Positions 22,530 to 32,302 of a stretch of DNA of 64,000 nt are shown in pieces. The notes below the pieces were generated by a model. The model saw nothing but the letters and a program-made list of their open reading frames with translations, had not been told where the DNA came from and searched no databases. The stretch is from contig NC_058520.1 of NCBI RefSeq assembly GCF_904849725.1, positions 398,673,993 through 398,737,992 on the forward strand, given 5' to 3'. The position numbers and the translations under genes are program-made. Position 1 is the stretch's first letter. Every line of letters begins with the position of its first letter. The DNA is from Hordeum vulgare subsp. vulgare (lineage: Eukaryota; Streptophyta; Magnoliopsida; Poales; Poaceae).

Positions 22530-24842
22530 ATGACTAAGAGCCGCTGTGGAAAGTACTACATCGACAACTCTTAGTGGGGGCCTGATGCCGATTCAATTGA
22601 GTCTGGATACAGGTCCCCCTTCGGCAAGATTCATGTCTTCATTGGCAAGTTTGGGGCTCCCGTACCCCAATCGGACATCTTCACCGACATCATCGAGCCG
22701 GCCCGGTAAGCCCATCCTACCAAGCATCAGGTAAGGAAACGCCACACCTTCGTTGGTTTTACGCAGGGAATCGACCTACCGGATGAGCCGGTGATCTAGG
22801 GGAACACCCCTGTCAACTCGGACGATGAGTCGTCCATTGGTGACACGGATTTGATCTATCCTCTCCACGAAGGACAGCCTGGGCGATTGCCTGAGGCGGC
22901 AATCTCCGAGGACGTTGAAGGACCCCATCGTCAGTTCGCCATTTACATGACGGGAGCAGTGGACCCTCAGCCAACCCCAGCTGGCAATAACGGGTCCAAT
23001 GGATCAGGGAAGGCTCCGGATCAAGCTATGGCGGATTTGATAGCTGAGATGGCCAAACTCACGGCGATTACGGTGACGGCAGAGAATCAGGAACAGGTCA
23101 ACGCTGAGTTAGGAAAACTAAGGGAGGAGACGACCAAGATCCAGTGCGACATTGAAGGTGAAGCCACCAGGATGGCAACCCAATAGGCCCAGATCGCCGT
23201 GGAGACAGAGAGGCGAATTGTTGAGGGATGGCGGCTTGAACGACAACAACGTGCTTCCGATGCGATTCACCAGAGGAGGCATCGCAATCGTCTTCCATCA
23301 GATCTGAATCCAACTCGACTCTTTGATAGCCCACATACACCTGGGATGGAGCCTAACCGGCCATGGCAAGTCACCCAGCGCGTTGACCCGGCTCAGCCGC
23401 CGCCCAACCCCCAAGCGCCTCAGCCGGCACCGGCTCAAGCACCACGCTTTCAGACGCCGCGGGTTCACTTTTCAAACCCCGTTGATAACATACTGGTGGC
23501 GACCCGCAACCTCAAATCTCTTCCCATCCATGGAAACTCTCTGGCTATGGTAGAGGCAAGGAACGCCATTGAGATGTTGAAAACGACGTTGGTCCAACAG
23601 TCGCAGTATTCATATAGCCGCGAGCGGCTACACTCCACACCGCAAGCAAGTCATACGAGGAGCCGTCATGATGACCCGCCCGCGGTGTACAACAGTGAAC
23701 AATGATGTCCTCCGCAAATCAACCCGCCCGGGATACCTGACACACGGGCTCAAGACCTCACGGATGTAGCACGAGCCCCTGCAGCGGCGGGTCAAGGTTA
23801 TCCGACTCATGTGCTGCTTTCCCCCATGCAGGACGAGTCAGGTGGTAGGGACATTGGGATACCTAGTCTATCACCTGCCATTCGCAACGAGCATATGCCG
23901 AAGTATTTCAAAGGCCCACGCAAAGTTTCGAATTATACGCCGGATCTAGAGCCACGGGCATGGATTGAAAGCTACAAGCTTGCAATGCATATGCTTGATG
24001 TTAACAAGGCAGTATCTGCCAAGTATTTTACAATGATGCTTGAAGTGACGCCGCGCATTTGGCTGAAGAACCTGCCACCCAACTCCATCAACACCTGGGC
24101 CGAGTTGAAGGAACGTTTTTTCAAAAACTTCAGAGGGACTTGCAAGCGCCAGAGGACTATTGTCGACTTACAGCACTGCGTGCAGCGCCTAGATGAGTCG
24201 GCCCATCATTGGACGCGGCGGGTTGCAGAGGTGATCCACTCATAGAATGGCATTTCTGCGGCTCAAGCCGTGCTGATCTTGGAGAAAAACTGTTAGTACC
24301 AGCCTTTAGTGTTGAAGCTTGGGCGACTCAAGCGCAAAGTGCAAGATATGGGGGAACTGATGGACACTTTGACTAGGTATGCTGAGTCAGATGATACTTA
24401 TGATCCTGGGGAGGGGGGAGTCATCCAGAGGCCACTCTCAGTCCCAGGGGCGAGGCAACTACAACCTCTTGGGTCAAGGGAAGAAAAGGCAGCAGGAAGG
24501 CGCCACTGATTTCGTCGCCAATACTAACACTGGGAACGAGAACCAGCGTCACAAGAAAAGGGGATTCAGCGGGGAAAAACCACGCAACTATCACGAGATG
24601 CTCAAGGGCCCCTGCCCACAACATACCACCGCGGAAGGTTCATCCACACATTCTTGGGAAGACTGCTACGTGATGTAGGAGTTTCATGCCGAGGCGCTCA
24701 AAAACGGGCATAGTGGTAGTCATGGCAGACACCCGGATCAGTTTGGGCCCGACGGCTCACAGAGAAATCCGTTTGGTGGTTTTCCTAACCCAGGTCCACA
24801 GGACGGGTCGCAGGCTAATGCTGGGGAGTATGAGGTCTAGAA
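22530..24842 (+). pseudogene. gag: gag polyprotein of the Tat element
   Basis: The frame from ATG 22530 (MTKSRCGKYYIDNS) stays in phase to about 24450 despite stops, including those near 22570, 22707, 22797, 23184, 23703 and 24243. It holds a coiled-coil-like stretch (TAENQEQVNAELGKLREETT, about 23071-23130), a Pro/Gln-rich linker, and the capsid core at about 23892-24245 (YFKGPRKVSNYTPD, PRAWIESYKLAM, WLKNLPPNSINTWAELKERF). After about 24400 it shifts frame into a Gly/Gln/Asn-rich tail ending in a stop at 24838. The product would be the particle-forming Gag precursor. No zinc knuckle is seen. Confidence 0.85.
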
Positions 24843-24984
24843 CAGTCAACAATATAACGCACAGGGCGGTTTTCGGCAGCAACTTCAACAAGGCGGCTCA
24901 CAGCAGCAGAATGACATCGGCGACTTCCAGAACAATCCTAAGCAGTTGAACAATGGGTAGTATCACGCGTTCACCACCAGTATT

Positions 24985-25759
24985 TGCAAAAGGGACCAAA
25001 AGGTCAAGCACAGAACCTTCAGCGTCATTAAGCCGGCGCTCCCCAGGTACCTCAATTGGTCCGAGCAGCCCATTGTGTGGAGCAGGGAGGATCACCCGCC
25101 CCGGGTTGACAACCCTGGCGACTTAGCATTGGTTGTGGCGCCATAGGTAGGGGGCTATACCCTCTCCAAGGTCCTCACGGACGGAGGCAGCAGCATCAAC
25201 ATCTTATACTACGACACTTTACGAAGAATGAATTTCTCAAAGACGATTTGATGCCGTCCTCCACGGTCTTCCATGGCATTGTCATGGGTAAGTCGACATA
25301 CCCTATTGGGCGGATCAAACTTAATGTGTCCTTTGGCACTGAGTCTAACTACAGGGGCGAGTCACTCATGTTTGAGGTGGTCAAGATAAAGAGTCCTTAC
25401 GACGCGGTTTTTGGTCGGACGGCTTACGACCGTTTTATGGCCCGCCCATATTATGTCTACCTCCAGCTCAAGATGTCGGGCCCTAAAGGAACTATCACGA
25501 TTAGTGGAGACCGGAAGATAGCTAAAAAAATGCGAGGAGGGAGACGCGGCTTACGCTGAGTCGGCCTGCGCAGCTGAGGAACTCAAGTTTTATCAAGCCA
25601 ATGTCGACCCGGCGGACATGACTCTGCTCAAGAAACCCACGATCGATTCAGAGCCGCCCCTCAAGTTCAAGCCAACAAATGACACTAAGTTGGTGGATTT
25701 CACACCCGGCGACTCTTCCAAGAAATTCACCATTGGGACGGGTCTGGATCCCAAATAGG
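24985..25759 (+). pseudogene. aspartic protease of the Tat element
   Basis: Aspartic protease of the polyprotein. The active-site motif is VLTDGGSSINILY at about 25172-25210 (D-G-G-S-S in place of D-T/S-G-A-S, a form found in Tat-type elements). It is followed by HGIVMGKSTYPIGRIKL and the flap/hydrophobic segment DAVFGRTAYDRFMA. Stops at 25144 and near 25249, a frame change between them, and another change near 25535 show decay. It leads directly into the RT linker. Confidence 0.8.
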
Positions 25760-27040
25760 AAAGTGTGCTCATCGAATTCATCCTTGAGAATCGGGACATC
25801 TTTGCATGGAAACCTTCTGACATGCTGGGTGTACCGAGAGAATTCGCTGAGCATCACCTTAACATTGATCCCAAGATGAAGCTGGTTCGGCAATATCTTC
25901 TTCGGTTTAACAAAGAAAGGCGTAATTCGATTGGGGAGGAAGTAGCCCGGCTTTTGGCCGCTAGTTTCATTGTGGAGGTTTTTCATCCAGAGTGGTTGGC
26001 CAATCCGGTTCTGGTACTCAAGAAGAATGGTACCTTCTGCATGTGCATTGACTACACTGACCTCAACAAAGCTTGCCCGAAAGATCCTTTCGCCCTCCCG
26101 CGTATTGATCAAATCATTGACTCTACAGCGGGTTGCGAGCGGCTGTGTGTTTCGGATGCATACCCAGGTTACCACCAGATTAAAATGGCTTTGGAGGATC
26201 AGGAGAAGACGTCGTTGATAACTCCCTTTGGTGCCTTTTGTTAAGTGTCTATGCCGTTTGGGCTCAAGAGCGCGGGGGCGGCTTATCAATGTTGCATCCA
26301 GAATTGCCTACATAGTCAAATTGGGCGCAAAGTTCATGCCTATGTTGATGACATAGTGGTGAAATCCGAGATGAAAGAGTCACTCTTGGAGGACTTTAAA
26401 GAGACTTTTGACAATTTGCGCGCATATCAGATGAGGCTTCACCCGACCAAGTGTGTTTTTTGTGTTTCCGCAGGGAAGTTATTGGGCTTCTTGGTGTGAG
26501 AACGAGGCATTGAGGCTAACCCGGACAAAATCAAGGCTATTACATCACTTGGCAAGCCGACCAATATCAACCAAGTTCAGTGCATGGCGGGTCGTATTGT
26601 GGCTGTAAGCCGTTTCATAAGTCGCCTTGGGGAGAAGGCCATCCCTCTTTATCAGTTGCTCAAGAAAACAAACCGTTTTGTCTGGATGGATGAGGCTAAT
26701 GAAACTTTCGAGGCCTTGAAGAAACAACTGGCTGAGCCGGTCCTGTTGACAAAGAGCCTATGCTCCTGTACATCGCTGCCAACTCTAAGGCAGTAAGCGT
26801 TGCAGTGGTTGTCGAGCGCAAGGAAGAAGGAAAGGAATATCCGGTCCAAAGGCCGGTATACTTTGTCAGAGAAGTCTGAACACTCTCCAAACAGCGTTAT
26901 GCACACTGGCAGAAGTTGGGTTTTGGGATCTTCATGGCGAGTCAGAAACTGAAGCACTACTTCCAGGAGCACCCGATCACAGTAGTCAGCTCTGCGCCAC
27001 TTGGCGACATTATAGAAAACCGTGAAGCAATTGGGTGAAT
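25760..27040 (+). pseudogene. pol: reverse transcriptase and first RNase H of the Tat element
   Basis: Reverse transcriptase copies element RNA into DNA. Visible motifs are ENRDIFAWKPSDMLGVPREF, NPVLVLKKNGTFCMCIDYTDLNKACPKDPFALP, the DAYPGYHQI motif, MPFGLKSAGAAYQ, and the catalytic YVDD box in AYVDDIVVK (26338-26364). Stops occur at 25756, 26242 and 26497. A frame change near 26750 leads into a conventional RNase H (LYIAANSKAVSVAVV, PVYFVREV then a stop, QKLGFGIFMASQKLKHYF) with several catalytic positions unclear. Position and order are normal for Gypsy pol. Confidence 0.9.
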
Positions 27041-27074
27041 TGCTAAGTGGCCCATCGAGCTTGGTCCTCACCAT

Positions 27075-27704
27075 GTGAAATATACGCCCCTCACGGCCAT
27101 CAAGTCTCGGGTCTTAGTGGATTTCATCAATGATTGGACCGAGCTGCAAATTCCAGAAAATAGACCTAATCACACATACTGGACTATCCATTTTGACGGG
27201 TCTAGGCAGCTGGAAGGCTCGGGGGCTGGCGTGGTACTAACTTCACCTCAAGGTGACAAGTTTTGCTATGTCCTCCGACTCATGTTCCCATGTACTAACA
27301 ATGCGGTGGAATACGAAGCTTTTCTCCATGGGCTTAGAATCGCCAAAGAGATGAACCTCAGTCGAGTCAGATGCGTGGGCGACTCTGATCTGGTGGCACA
27401 ACAAGTCTCTAGAACATGGGATTCCAGAGATCCTTTGATGGCGGCTTACAGGCGTGCTGTGTCAGACGTGGCGGGTCACTTTCATGGTTATCAGGTTGAT
27501 CATATCTATCGTAGACTCAAAGAAGCAGCTGATGCTCTTTCACGACTCGGGTCGCAGCGTAAGCCGGTTCCCCCTAATGTCTTTGTGGATATTTTGCATA
27601 ACCCGTCGGTGAAATTACCTTCTGAGGAGGATATAGCAGTTCCTGACCCCGAGTCTCAACTTGTGGCGGCTTTCCATGCCACTCCGGATTGGGCGGTGCC
27701 TTAG
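27075..27704 (+). pseudogene. second (archaeal-type) RNase H domain of the Tat element
   Basis: A 209-residue open stretch. It carries acidic residues of an RNase H fold in order: D in HFDGSRQLEGSGAG, E in NNAVEYEAFLHGL, D in RCVGDSDLVAQQV, and D in EAADALSRLG. It follows an earlier, conventional RNase H, so the element has two. The additional aRH domain is known from Tat-lineage elements and is thought to replace function lost in the original RNase H. It ends at a stop (27702-27704), after which the integrase region begins in phase. Confidence 0.85.
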
Positions 27705-28890
27705 ATGGTGTATCTGGCGCGAGGTGAGTTACCCACTGATGAGTTGCTGGCCCGCCAAATTATCCGGCAATGCAAATCCATGGTTATACATAAAGGCGAA
27801 TTGCACAAACGAAGCACTTCTGGAGTCTTTCAAAGGTGTGTCTCGTCTGAAGAAGGGTGTGTGATTCTTAATGAGATCCACGCTGGCGATTGTGGTCATC
27901 ACCCCGGGTCGCGCTCTTTGGTGTCCAAAGCCTTTAGGCATAGATTCTACTGGTTAACGGCTCACGCAAACGCTGAGGACATAGTGCGCAGATGTGACGG
28001 ATGCGAGAAGTTTGGGTGTCAGATGCATGTGCCGGCTCAGGAATTACGTATGATCCCAATTACATGGCCTTTTGTGGTCTGGGTGTTGTACATGGTTGGT
28101 CCGTTCAAGATGTCCTCCAACAAAAAGACTCACCTACTAGTGGCGGTCGACAAATTTATCAAGTGGGTTGAAGCAGAGCCGGTCAGTAGTTGCGATGCAG
28201 ACACGGCCGTCAAGTTCCTCAAGAAGTTGATTTTTCGCTTCAGGTATCCTCATAGTATCATTACTGACAATGGTACTAATCCATCCAAAGGCGCCATGCA
28301 AGAATTTTGTGAAAAAGAGCACATTCAGCTTGATGTCTCTGCAGTTGCACACCCCTAATCCAACGGATAGGCGGAGAGGGCGAATCAAGAAATTTTGCGG
28401 GGGATCAAGCCCCGACTTATGGTTCCTCTGGAACGTCCCCGGGATGTTGGGCTGAAGAGCTTCCTTCTATTCTGTGGAGCATCAAGACTACCCCTAATCG
28501 ATCCACTGGTTACACACCTTTCTTCTTGGTTTACGGAGCTGAGGCGATGTTACCAAGTGACATCAGGCACGACTCACCACGAGTCGCTGCTTATGTTGAG
28601 GAAGATAACGAGCTGGCGTGTCAAGATTTGTTGGATGCTCTAGAGGAGGAGCGTGACTTGGTGGCATCACGGTCGGTGATTTACCAACAAGACTTGCGAC
28701 GCTATCATAGCCGCCGAGTCAAAAGCCATGTTTTCCAGGAGGGTGACTTAGTGCTCCGTTTGATTCAGGATCATACTGGTATGCATAAGTTATTCCCTCC
28801 GTGGGAAGGGCCATTTGTCATCAGCTAGAGCCTTCATAATGGTTCATACCACCTGGTGGATCTTCATCCAGATATACCAACAACATAGGT
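27705..28890 (+). pseudogene. integrase of the Tat element
   Basis: Integrase joins element DNA to the host chromosome. The N-terminal HHCC zinc-binding module is visible (HHPGSRSLVSKAFRHRFYW, then CDGCEKFG). In the catalytic core the first Asp, expected in a D-M-V-G-P context, is Tyr (VLYMVGPF, near 28087), while the second (TDNGTN) is intact. A stop and 'SNG-stop-AERANQEIL' near 28358-28372 precede the region of the third acidic residue (E of AERAN). A frame change near 28450 leads to a C-terminal region YGAEAMLPSDIRHDSPRV and WEGPFVIS. The enzyme would be inactive twice over. Confidence 0.88.
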
Positions 28891-28992
28891 TGAGACAACC
28901 CGACCTTGGAACATTGCCCATTTGCGGCCTTATAATACTTACAGCCACTGGCTCCTTATCAGTGTACAGAGTTTAGTCATTGTACTCTCTTT

Positions 28993-28995
<3 letters not shown>

Positions 28996-29049
<54 letters not shown>
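28996..29049. repeat. (TA)n microsatellite
   Basis: About 27 perfect AT dinucleotides just after the pol region of the Tat element. It encodes the spurious Ile-Tyr repeat read on the minus strand. Confidence 0.95.
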
Positions 29050-29050
<1 letters not shown>

Positions 29051-29517
29051 CAAATAAAGCCAACGCCCACGAACTTCGGGGTCTCTGTCGTTTTAGCTTC
29101 TTGAGAGCATGAGTCTTTATTGTTTCATAAGTCCTCCAAGCATGGACGCTATTGGTATCAAAGAGCATAGTGGCCATGCTGGTCTTATTTCAAAACTGGA
29201 TACTGGTACGCCAAAGAGGACCAAAGTTGCCACGTTGCACGGTTCAAACATAGGCACCCTATATGGTTTTGAGAATTAAGCCGGCTTACTTGGGGGCTAC
29301 TAGCTCCCAAGTCATTTTGTAGTAAGAGTGTAAACGCTTCTGCAATCCTATGTGTGGCTTTTCCCTAATCATAGGTCACTTGGGGGCTTCTACTCACTCA
29401 GTTCTGCCTGAATACCCTCTTGGCTAGCAAAAAAATAATGCATTACAATGGTTATACTGGACTGTGTGTTTGGCGACTCGCTTTTTGAACCCTAAACTTG
29501 TCTAGGTTAAAACATGA
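29050..29517 (+). other. 3' non-coding region of the Tat element up to the CACTA insertion
   Basis: No ORF is supported. It contains PPT-like 'cttgggggctac' at about 29289, resembling the unit of the tandem repeats at 38050-38545. Target duplication TGA at 29515-29517. Confidence 0.7.
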
Positions 29518-30030
29518 CACTACTAGGAAAAGGGCTATAGATGATATAGATACTAATGGCGCACCACATAAGCAGTGCGCCACTACTATATAGTAGTGGC
29601 GCACCATGTGCAGGTGTGCCATTAGTGTGATGGACCCTAATGGAGCACCACACACTCGGTGCGCCACTACTATATTTTTTTTACTTTTATTTTTTTGCAA
29701 AACTACTAATGGCGCACCAGCAGCTGGTGCGCCATTAGTAACCAGGGTTACTAATGGCGCATCTGTTGGTAGTGCGCCACTACTATAAAAAAATTGGTTT
29801 TTTTTGCAAACTACTAATGGCACACCACAGCTAGTGCGCCATTAGTAACCAGTGTTACTAATGGCGCATCTGTTGGTGGTGCGCCACTACTATTTTTTTT
29901 TACACAACTACTAATGGCGCACCTTTTGCAGAACTACTAATGGCGCACCAGAGGAGGTGCACCATTAGTAACCAGGGTTACTAATGGCGCATATGTAGGT
30001 GGTACGCCATTAGTAACCTGGGACCAGCTA
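29518..30030 (+). repeat. CACTA 5' terminal inverted repeat and subterminal repeats
   Basis: Multiple copies of ACTAATGGCGCACC, many paired head to head as near-perfect palindromes. One, at 29705-29739, pairs GGCGCACCAG with CTGGTGCGCC. In CACTA elements such arrays are bound by the TNPA-type protein to bring the ends together. Confidence 0.9.
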
Positions 30031-30501
30031 GATATTTTGGACAGCCACCTACCACACTCACTTTCTCCACTTTCATTCTCTCCACCTCCTCCTCCAAGCT
30101 TGTCTCGGGTGCCTCCTCCTCCTCACCTCATTTGCATCATAGATTCACCCAAATTAAGTGGTTAAATTACCTTTTTTTGATAGGTAAGTAAGGGGAAAGC
30201 TTTTATGTTGTAGATCTACTTTTTTCTCCCTCCAACAATGTGCACATGCACTTTTTATGGCCTAGCTAGATCTACGTATGTTTGTGGTGTTGCATATGTT
30301 TGTGGTGTTGCATATATGTTTGTGTTTGCAGGTACCGGTATTTGAAATGCGATAGTTGCCAATATTTTCCCGGAATGTTGATTCATTTCCGTTTCGACGA
30401 GAATTTGGCACTATGCATTCTTTTTTGTCCTATTTTTAGGCAAAGTCATGCCAAATTTTTTTGGTTCTAAAATATCGTTTTGCTCTACCCCGCAGGCGAC
30501 C
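30031..30501 (+). promoter_or_regulatory. CACTA promoter / 5' leader region (putative)
   Basis: No repeats and no ORF of note. It holds a pyrimidine-rich stretch and a candidate 3' splice site (CCCGCAG at 30488-30494) just before the transposase ATG. It probably contains the transcription start and a leader intron. Confidence 0.4.
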
Positions 30502-32302
30502 ATGGTCCGCACGATGACCAAAGAAATCATGAATAGGTTTTTGAGCTCCGCCAAGGCCGAGATGCTTCAAAAGAACGAGACGGAGATAAGATGTCCGTGT
30601 CGAAGATGCAAGCTGAAGAGCCTTGTGGACCCGGATTCCGTAAAGGTGCGGGACCACCTGCTCTTGCGTTGTTTCATGGATGGCTATCGGTGGCAAGGTG
30701 ATGAAGATGATTATGAAGTCGTCCATGGGGGCCGGGAAAGAAATGAGGAAGGGCATGAGCAAGACAACCGCGGCGAGGGCGGGCGAGAAGTTGAAGAATC
30801 TCCAGGACACAGTCATCATGTAGAAGATGTCGGACATGATGATGAGGAAGATGCCGGAGAAGACGAAGGGCATGATCATGAAGATGAAGATGGTGGAGCA
30901 GACGACGATGGACCATTGATGGCGTGGGTGCAGGACCCTCATATTCAAGAGCTGCTTCTCAAGCAGACGGATAACGCAAGAGCTGCCGCCCGAGAGAAAG
31001 CCAAGCTGGATCAACTGGAGATAGACGTGGTTACTCCATTGTATGAAGGATGCAGGCCCGAAGATACCCGCTTGAAAGTAATGCTCATGGCTCTGGAGAT
31101 GAAGGTAAAACACAAAATGACCGACACATGCTTCGACGAGAACATGTCATTCTGGCACGAACGTCTTCCCAAGGGGAACAAGTGCCCGACCAGTTTTGAG
31201 GAGGCGAAGAAAATCGTGTGTCCTCTGGATTTACCGCACGTGAAATACCATGTGTGCATGAACAATTGCATCATTTATCGGGACGAGCACGCGGAGTCTA
31301 CCATATGTCCGGTGTGCGGCGTCAGTCGATATAAGAAGAGGAAGAAAGCTCCTCGAAAAGTGGTGTGGTACTTTCCGATCACTCCTCGTCTGCAACGGTA
31401 TTTCACGGACCCTAAGGTAGCAAAGCTGCTGTGTTGGCACGCGGATAGGGAGGAGAAAAGCGAGAAGATGACGGAAATGATCCGGAGATGAATAAAAAAG
31501 ACAAGATGCTGAGTCACCCTAAGGATGCGAGCCAGTGGCAAGTGTTGAACTACAAATACCCAGAATTTGGGGATGATCCAAGGAACATCGTGTTGGGCGC
31601 GAGCACCAATGGAGTCAATCCGTTTGGCAGCCAGAGAAGCACACATAGCACCTGGCCTGTGTTTGTGTGGATGTACAACCTTCCCCCTGGTTGTGCATGA
31701 AGAGGAAGTACGTTTACATGAGTATGCTAATTGAAGGGCCGAAACAACCAAGGAACGACATCAATCTATATCTGGGGCTGCTGAAAGAGGAGCTAGACAC
31801 GCTGTGGAAAACGCTAGCCAATACGTGGGACGCCGCAGAGAAAGAATATTTCCCTATGAGAGCCGCACTTCTCATGACGGTGCACGACTATCTCGGTTAC
31901 GGATATGTCGCGGGGCAGTTGGTCCACGGATTTTCTGGATGCGTCATGTGCATGGATGACACAATGTATCGCCAGCTAGATAGAGATCCCGGGTCTTCAA
32001 AAACCGTGTTCATGGGACATCGAAGGTGGCTTCGCGACGATGACTCATGGAGAAAACGCAAGGATCTTTTCGATGGTGAAACCGAACCCCGAAGACGCCC
32101 CCTTATGGGGATCAGCGAGGAAATATACGAGCTGTTGAAAAATTGGAAAGAGTGCCCACCGCCGGGAAAGGCGCCAGAGCCGGGAAAGAAGCAAAAGGCG
32201 CCAGAGCCGCTGCTGAAGGTATGGAAAACGAGGTCTGTTTTCTGGGACTTGCCGTACTGGAAGATCCTCACGCAAACACACGCCTCTCAAGGAATAAAGT
32301 GA
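30502..32302 (+). pseudogene. TNP2-type CACTA transposase, frameshifted and C-terminally truncated
   Basis: The transposase would cut and join element ends in the nucleus. From ATG 30502 the N-terminal transposase-associated region is visible (MTKEIMNRFLSSAKAEM, and RCPCRRCKL with paired cysteines). An acidic His/Glu/Asp-rich spacer follows (about 30680-30920), then the TNP2 domain start (CMNNCIIYRDEH, CPVCGVSRYKKRKKAP, FPITPRLQRYF). The frame is lost near 31489, resumes one base away (HPKDASQWQVLNYKYPEF), and is lost again near 31690 (NLPPGCA versus MKRKYVYMSMLIEGPKQP). It reads on through HGFSGCVMCMDD and VFMGHRRWL to KTRSVFWDLPYWKIL at about 32265. There the domain stops abruptly and joins the second ORF, so the catalytic second half is deleted. 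Confidence 0.92.

Noticed and set aside
25648..26289. 213-codon minus-strand ORF
   Set aside because: Shadow of the Tat reverse transcriptase on the opposite strand.
28995..29177. ORF ending in an Ile-Tyr repeat
   Set aside because: Translation of a (TA)n microsatellite.
30436..31113. 225-codon minus-strand ORF over the CACTA transposase
   Set aside because: Antisense shadow of the His/Asp-rich transposase frame; the plus strand has the recognisable TNP2 motifs.
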